Assembly (NCBI RefSeq): GCF_050003625.1
Contig: NC_134397.1
Span: forward strand, 150,473,526 to 150,537,525
Direction: 5' to 3'
Length of the DNA: 64,000 bases
Source: Haematobia irritans
Taxonomy: Eukaryota > Arthropoda > Insecta > Diptera > Muscidae
The translations under genes and the position numbers were made by a program. The notes under the pieces were generated by a model. It saw only the letters and a list, made by a program, of their open reading frames with translations, made no database searches and was not told where the DNA came from. Positions 57,850-64,000 of the stretch are shown one piece after another (the stretch's first letter is position 1; each line of letters opens with the position of its first letter).

Positions 57850-58720
57850 CTTAGTTTGCACAAAAACAAAATATTCTGATTGAATCACTAAATTAATTGA
57901 TACAATTAATTTTTTAATTGAAATGTCTTCAATTACCAAAATTATATTATCAATCGCAGTTTTTATTGGGCGTAAAATAATACTTGATTAAAAATTAATT
58001 GATTTCATTAGAAAATTTCAATTATTTTTTAGTTAATTCAATTAAAAATTTAATTACAAACACATTTTACATTTTATTACATTTTATTTTTTTAATTAAT
58101 AGCGTAACTATTTTCAATCACTTTCTTAACTGACTTAGAGTTTTTAGTTTGATGAAAAAAGTTATAGTTTCAATTAAATTTGTAAATAAAATTAAAAAAT
58201 ATATATCAGTAATTTTTTGATTGACTTTATCTTCCAAGTTTGGTTAAAAGCTTAGACTCTCACAGCACACAGAAGAATTGTTTTCTGACTCAATCACGAA
58301 ATTAATTGATCCAATTTTTTAATTTAAATGTCTCCAATCACGAAAATGATATTATCAATCACCGTTTTATTGGACATATAAAAAATGTTTGATTAAAAAA
58401 TTAATTGGTTTCATTAGCAAATTTTATTTAAGTTTTAATTGATTCAATTAAAAATTTAATTGATGTTGAGTGCAAGACTCAATAGATTTCTTAATTAAAA
58501 CGTAAGTATTTTCATTCACTTTCTTAACTAATTAACTGAAAACTGAGTGTTTTTAGTTTGATTAACTGATTGTTTCAATTAATGTTTTAATAAATTCAAT
58601 TAATGTCACTAATTTAGTGACTGATATAATGTTTCTAGTTTGACTAAAAAGTTGTCAGCTTCTATCAACTTTTTATTTGGAAATGTTTTGGTGATATTTT
58701 TTCCGTGAGTGTGAACATAC
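57850..58720. mobile_element. AATTAATT-rich MITE family, two tandem copies
   Basis: Two similar units begin near 57880 (GATTGAATCACTAAATTAAT) and 58285 (GACTCAATCACGAAATTAAT), each followed by AAATGTCTYCAAT-type and ATTGGRCRTA-type blocks. Both carry TCACTTTCTTAACT. The second ends GGTGATATTTTTTCCGTG. Confidence 0.6.
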
Positions 58721-58721
58721 G

Positions 58722-59650
58722 AGGGCAGTTCGGAAACTTCTTAGCCTAGCACAAAAAGCGCGGTATAAGCAGAAAAAAATTAAGTGTTTTGGAAACTTCC
58801 ATCTCTGTTATGAACACATGTTAAATTTTGTTTCGATCTGGTAACTCCTTCATATAGAAACATGTGTTCAAAAAAGACGCATCCGCAATTTTTTTACAAT
58901 GGAAAAATTAGAAATGCGTGCTGTCATTAAATATTTACATAAAAAAGGTTTATCGGGACAAGAAATTCATAATGATATGGTAAATGTGTTAGGTGAAAGT
59001 GCTCCTTCATATGCAACAGTAAAAAATGGGAATTTAGACGTGGTCGTACAAGCATTGAAGATGAACCACGTAGTGGACGTCCAAAAACAGCAACAACAAC
59101 AGAAGTTGTAGCCAAAGTGCATGATATGGTATTAAATGATCGACGAATAAAAGTGCATGAAATTGCTAATAACATGGGCATCTCAAATGATCGAGTCCAT
59201 TTAATTTTGGATGAAGAACTACAAATGAAAAAGCTGGGTGCCGCAAACAATGGACTGAAGCTAGAGGAAGTGCCCTAAAGAAGGCAAAAAAATTCAATCG
59301 GCTGGAAAGGTTATGGCAACGGTTTTTTGGGACTTCAAAGGTATTTTATTGATTGACTATCTGCAAAAGGGTAAAACAATAAATTCAGAGTACTATTGCA
59401 ACCTTTCGAGAAAAACGTCATGGCTTACAACACAAAAAAATAATTTTTCATCAAGACAATGCACCAGCGCACAAGAGTGTTTTAACAATGGCTAAAATCA
59501 ACGAATTAAAGTACGAATTGCTTGACCCCCCACCTTATTCTCCTGATTTAGGTCCCAGTGACTTTTACTTGTTCCCAAATTTAAAAAAAAAAATCCTTGC
59601 TGGAAATGGGAACTTTATATATAGAGAGCCCCCTATTTGAATTATTATGG
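58722..59650 (+). pseudogene. Decayed mariner transposon
   Basis: A possible left end is ACGAGGGCAGTTCGGAAACT near 58727. The transposase starts at the ATG 58899 (MEKLEMRAVIKYLHKKGLSG). After a frameshift near 59025 it continues with DEPRSGRPKTATTTEVV and NDRRIKVHEIANNMGISNDR. Sequence between the DNA-binding region and the middle is deleted. Later parts are TVFWDFKGILLIDYLQKGKT, HQDNAPAHKSVLTMAK and PPYSPDLGPSDFYLFPNLKK, with DNAPAH and PDLGPSDFYLF carrying the last two acidic residues of the DDD signature. Several frameshifts prevent function. The right inverted end is not found. It is a mariner of the D,D34D group. Confidence 0.88.
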
Positions 59651-60849
59651 GACTTATCAAATCATCATATCAAATTGTAGGACATATTGCTTGGTATGTG
59701 TGCTTTGGTCATTTACTTCATATTTTAGTTTTTAACATATGCAATTTTACCAGTCAATATTTTATAATTGTTCTAAAAAACAATATCGAATGCAATTGCA
59801 TTTTTGCCTTACTATTATTATCATTTTTTTCGTTTGGTAAAGATTAATTTTGAACCTTGTTCTGGTGCGTGTGTGGTGACCGTTTTAAAAACAATTCATT
59901 TTTTTAGAGCAAACCAGTTCTATTTGCGTGCGGGTAAAACCTAAAGACTGTTGGCCTAAGTTCTTTCATAATATAAAATTCAATTATGATTATTCTAGAC
60001 GTAAGTAGAGCAAGTATTGTTCTCAAAAGTAGGTTGGTGGTAAGTAGGTGCGTATGAATGGCGGTTATATTGAGGATGTTAGTGTATATATTAGAGTGGG
60101 GGGAAATTTTTATATTAAACCCAAAACTTATAGATGTGTTATATGACACCCTATTAAAATGATGGTATATATACGAGTAATAATTGGTAAATGGGGAGAC
60201 CTTTGCAAAGTCTTTGCAAAGGGCTATTCAAATAAATATGTATTTTTTTAAAGATAAATGATAAGCCATTTTTTATTCTTGATTTCCGTAACAATTATTT
60301 TGTAGCACTTTTTATTTAAATCGTCGATTTAAGGCCAAGTTTTTTCAAAAATATATTTGACCCACCTCATGTTTTAGTATTGATGAATAACATTCATACC
60401 ACCCATTATATATTTTCATATTTCATTATACATATATATACACATATTTATGCATCAAACTACAAAGAACATCAACATTGGTATAGGCGAGGAGTGGGCA
60501 AAATAAATGGGTATTGTGCGTTCCTTACGCACATAAAACTACGCTCCAAAACGAAAACTTTACAAAACAGCGTTAGCCAAATAGCTAGATTTTCTCAACT
60601 TAGAAGAGAAATGTTAAGTATCCATATTTTCCCAGGAGGGTTATGGTGATGACAACCACGTATTTGAGAAAGATATTTAGAGAAAGTAAACATTAATTTT
60701 ATTAAATTATGGAATATATCTAACAAATGTGTGTACATTTATTTTGATAAGATAATAGGATCACCACCTATCTAATCTATCCATTCATATAGTATATAAA
60801 TGCAGCAATGTATATAAATACATACGCAGATCGGCTGGTGCCCAGTAGG
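59651..60849. other. Noncoding gap
   Basis: No gene is supported. Short frames have no signature. Confidence 0.5.
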
Positions 60850-61516
60850 CACGCTGTCCACAGTTGGTAGAATTCTTCCAAAAATTATAGATTTTTTTCT
60901 GTTTGGTAGATTGGTAGCATTCTTGATGTTTTGGTAGATTTTGCAAAATATTCCTCTCCAACAAGAGTTACCTCACAAATTTCCTCTATAAATAAAATTT
61001 TGACACCATTTTCTATAGAAATAAAATTTTGACAAAATTTTCTATAGAAATAAAATTTTGACACCATTTTCTATAGAAATTAAATTTTGACAAAATTTTC
61101 TATAGAAATTAAATTTTGACAAAATTTTCTATAGAAATTAAATTTTGACAAAATTTTCTATAGAAATTAAATTTTGAGAAAATTTTCTATAGAAATTAAA
61201 TTTTCGACAAAATTTTCTATAGAAATAAAATTTTCGACAAAATTTTCTATAGAAATAAAATTTTCGACAAAATTTTCTATAGAAATGAAATCGTATTTTC
61301 TATAGAAATACAATTTTGGACAAAATTTTCTATATAGAAGTAAATTCTAAGCAAAATAAAATTTTGACTAAATTTTGTTCAAGTCAATATTAAAAAATAA
61401 TTAAACCTAAGAAACATTTTTTTCACTGCAAAATAAGACTTTTATTTGGTATTTTTTTTTTGGTAAAATTTTCTTAAAATGTTGGTAGCTTATTTTGCGC
61501 TCGAGTGGCAGCAGTG
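60850..61516. mobile_element. hAT-like element with internal minisatellite, complete
   Basis: The left end is CACGCTGTCCACAGTTGGTA and the right end reads CTCGAGTGGCAGCAGTG. CCAGTAGG is repeated exactly at 60842-60849 and 61517-61524, an 8-bp target duplication. The interior (60985-61350) holds the minisatellite, with local variants AAATTAAATTTTGAC and TTTTCGACAAAATT in separate blocks. It is 667 bp, nearly the length of the copy at 54070-54738. Confidence 0.9.
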
Positions 61517-61524
61517 CCAGTAGG

Positions 61525-62139
61525 GCCTCCCTCCGTAAGGGCTGACTAATTTTAAAAGCACCAATGAAAATTCCGTTCCAAATGTTTGTGTTAACTTCGT
61601 CGTCTTTCAACTTTCCAAATCAGACCTTATAAACTCTTTTACTGCACGCAAAAAAATAATTCTTTCCTCCCAAACGAAATTTTAGACAAACAAAGTTCGT
61701 TTCTGTTAACATCCTCGTCGCCAATGTTACGATCTTCAATTCTCATTTATTACTCACCTTTTTAGAATAACGGTTAATTACATGTCATCTTATAAGAAGA
61801 ATATCGTAAAGGATAATATAAAAGAATATGACATTTCAATACATAAATATAAATACATATTTGCATGGTTGCCATCCAACAGTTTCTCATTTGCTTTTCG
61901 CTGTAAGGAAGTGTATTTGGAAGAAAAGTATATACTTTTTGTGATAAACGTTTATTCTTTTCCAGGATGTAAAAACAATTTCATAAAGACTAGCTCAAAA
62001 ACAAAAAAACATTATTTTCTTTCTAATTGCATTGTCCCTCACATCTTTCTCACATCCACGAGGATTTTTAGTTCTTAACACCTTTTCCTGTAATACCAAC
62101 AATGTAGAAGAAATTATACGAATTTATAAATTTTTAAAA
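61525..62139. other. Noncoding gap
   Basis: No gene is supported in this AT-rich stretch. Confidence 0.5.
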
Positions 62140-62232
62140 TTTTTTTACCTTTCGTCTGGACGGAGAATCGAACCGCGGACCATGCACATTGTAAGCCAAC
62201 ACACTAACCACTGAGCTATGTACCTGTTATGG
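62140..62232 (-). mobile_element. tRNA-like SINE head
   Basis: Read on the minus strand, ACATAGCTCAGTGGTTAGTG and the B box CGCGGTTCGATTCTCCG have the spacing of a tRNA, followed by GTCCAGACGAAAGG and a T-rich run. The acceptor stem does not pair well, so it looks like a tRNA-derived repeat rather than a working tRNA gene. Confidence 0.6.
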
Positions 62233-62337
62233 TCATCAATAGATAAATATCCATATAAGTTATATTTATATAGCATAGCTTGCGGCGCCCACGAACCGAA
62301 TAAACAAAGTTTATTTAGCAGAAACAAACATTTAGTT

Positions 62338-62425
62338 TGGCACCGTGGAGCAGTGGTAGCTACGTCCGACTCTCATGCCAAGGGTCGTGGGTTCGATCCC
62401 TGCTTCGGCCAAAGTTTTTGTTTTG
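62338..62425 (+). mobile_element. tRNA-like SINE head (second, facing away)
   Basis: GGCACCGTGGAGCAGTGGTA (A box), GACTCTCATGCCAAGGGTCG and GTGGGTTCGATCCCTGCTTC (B box) give a tRNA-like cloverleaf, followed by a T-rich tail (near 62420-62440). A real tRNA gene is less likely, because a perfect 7-bp acceptor stem is not visible. Confidence 0.6.
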
Positions 62426-62439
62426 CTTTTGTTTTTTTT

Positions 62440-62934
62440 TTACATATATTCCAGATATATTCGGAAGATTCCGAAAAAATGTTCAACATTACATTGTACT
62501 ATATTAAATTTTGAACTGTAAAATGTGTCTTATTAAAGACCTAAAGTCAGAAAAGAACAGTGTTTTATATAAACGAAATGGACTGTGTCGTTATTTCAAA
62601 TATAACTTTTTTTATTGAAAAAATAAAAATTTTGTAACAAACGAATTTTTTTGGTGATAAAAGTTTAAAAGTTTCGAAGCAATTAAAAAAACTCTAACAA
62701 AAGAAAAACGTTTTCGGTACACGTTTTCCAAACGTTTTTTTTCTTTGCGTGTGGTTAGTACATACATTTTCTTTTATATAAAGATATCAATTTTAAGGAC
62801 GAATCCGTTAACTCTAACTAAAAATGACTTCAATGAAAGGTTTATGGACTTTTGGTCAATTAAAAATAATTCAGTGGGCATAACATACCAGAGACCTTAT
62901 TTGAGAATATATATTGAAGGCGTTGACTTTCAAT
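62440..62934. other. Noncoding gap
   Basis: No gene or defined repeat is supported. Confidence 0.5.
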
Positions 62935-63440
62935 GACAGCTAGAGAAGTCATTCGGGATTGAGTATGTATTATAAATCCTGGGATTCGGGATTTTAAAAT
63001 ATTGAATCCCGGAATTTTTCGGGATTTTTAAATAATTTAATTTCGGGATAATTAAATAATACAGCATCAAATCAAAAATGTAGTACACAATTCAAATTTG
63101 GTTTAAATCCCTATACTATGTTCGGTTATCGCTTTGTTCGCATTTACTTCAAAATAGATCGATCTTTAGCAGATAATTTAACTCAACTGATGTGTTCTTC
63201 CATTGACCATCTACATTTTGTTAAGATATAACGGGAATGTGTTTGTTTTCGTATATAATTTTGATTATTTTAGAAAAGTAACTGCGAAATTGAAGTGATT
63301 TTCAACTCGAAAACCGAACATAGTACCGGCCTTTACACTCCACTTTATTAATCCCGAAAAATACCGGGATTTAAAACATACAAATATCGAGATTCGGGAT
63401 TAACGGCGTCCCGATTTCGGGATATACTGAATGACAGCCA
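62935..63440. mobile_element. MITE family C copy split by a D1 MITE
   Basis: Left part (62935-63110): GTCATTCGGGATTGAGTATG, CTGGGATTCGGGATTTTAAA. Right part (63335-63440): ACCGGGATTTAAAACATACA, CGATTTCGGGATATACTGAA and the terminus GAATGACAGCC. A D1 element sits between them at 63111-63334. Confidence 0.78.
63111..63334. mobile_element. MITE family D1 nested in family C
   Basis: CTATACTATGTTCGGTTATC on the left and CGAAAACCGAACATAGTACC on the right bracket a diverged D1 interior. The left donor-like terminus has been lost. Confidence 0.75.
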
Positions 63441-63914
63441 ATGGAATTTTAATCGTGCCATGATTAACACTTGCTTTGTAAGGCCTGTCATAACCGCTGT
63501 TTATTGTCACTTTTTTCCTACTGGATGGGTTACCTTATTGCACGTTATAATGTGCGTGTATTTTTCATCCATGCCTTATCAATGTCCATACCTCTATCTG
63601 GAGGAGATTATTCAATTTACTTTTGTTCACATGAGAAGCGTCTGTGATTGACATTAAATTTACGACTGGATATTCCAGTAGTTGGGTCGAAACAAAAACA
63701 TTCAATCATAATATCTTAACGACAGATCAAGGTTTCGGCATGACTACGATTGGGATGAAAACTTGATTTAAATATATGTTAATTTGAAAAAAAAAAAAGG
63801 AATCTATTTTCGCTAAAACCGTAAACGTATGATGTTCTTTTATAGTAAAAACCTAGAACTTGAATACATTTATCTTTGTAAAACCGATTAAATATTCAAA
63901 GAGAGAGTTTCATA
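63441..63914. other. Noncoding gap at the right edge
   Basis: No gene is supported. A 63-codon frame at 63460-63651 has no signature. Confidence 0.5.
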
Positions 63915-64000
63915 CACAGAAAAAAAAATATCACCAAAATATTTCCAATTAAAAATTTAATTAAAGTTGAAAATTTTTTCAATTAATAAATTAATTGGTA
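63915..64000. mobile_element. AATTAATT-rich MITE, cut by the window edge
   Basis: ACACAGAAAAAAAAATATCA followed by CCAATTAAAAATTTAATTAA is the outer part of the family described at 50305. Confidence 0.6.

Noticed and set aside
62338..62425. Functional tRNA gene
   Set aside because: A and B boxes are present but no convincing acceptor stem pairs, and the sequence runs into a T-rich repeat tail.

Overview
The window is eukaryotic nuclear DNA, very AT-rich and dense with transposons. The conserved genes resemble Drosophila orthologues. The repeats (a tRNA-headed SINE, hAT-like elements ending CACGGTTGCCAC with a 29-bp minisatellite inside, and mariner and Tc1 relics) fit a calyptrate, probably muscid, fly such as Stomoxys, Haematobia or Musca. 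The species is inferred, not proven.

Five genes can be modelled in full and one in part. zwilch (minus, six coding exons, 5.7-10.6 kb) encodes a kinetochore RZZ subunit of 642 aa, with a 2.7-kb intron full of mobile DNA. An EBP2 homologue (plus, three exons, 12.1-13.1 kb) and a GPATCH4-like G-patch protein (minus, one exon, 15.3-16.3 kb) converge tail to tail; both are nucleolar/ribosome-biogenesis families. ATPsynC (minus, 19.6-22.7 kb) encodes the mitochondrial ATP synthase c subunit. The first coding exon of a JAZF1-type zinc-finger gene lies at 38.4 kb (plus). A 945-codon ephrin ORF lies at 45.9-48.7 kb (plus). No other JAZF1 exon is recognised up to the right edge, so ephrin may sit inside a very long JAZF1 intron.

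Region by region: 0-5.5 kb holds dispersed and tandem repeats, ending in a hAT-like minisatellite element. 5.7-13.1 kb holds zwilch and EBP2, with a mariner relic interrupted by a SINE in a zwilch intron. 13.5-14.8 kb is a decayed Tc1-like element, followed by GPATCH4 and small MITEs. 19.5-23.6 kb is ATPsynC with a foldback element in an intron. 23.9-35.1 kb is a nested transposon block. It contains tandem MITEs, a 4.4-kb element with long GGGCC inverted termini, a broken Myb/SANT-like ORF, and a decayed gene of unknown identity split by a further MITE. 35-64 kb is mostly long AT-rich noncoding DNA around JAZF1 and ephrin. It carries two further hAT-like elements, a SINE with a CCTAA tail, a mariner relic and a 425-bp element with a 10-bp target duplication.

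The genes do not form a pathway. They are housekeeping or developmental genes separated by repeat islands. The most unusual features are a MITE group whose termini spell a consensus splice donor facing inward from an end, the nested 24.8-33.2 kb block, the possible ephrin-in-JAZF1 arrangement and the CCTAA-tailed SINE. No wholly new biological system was found with confidence.
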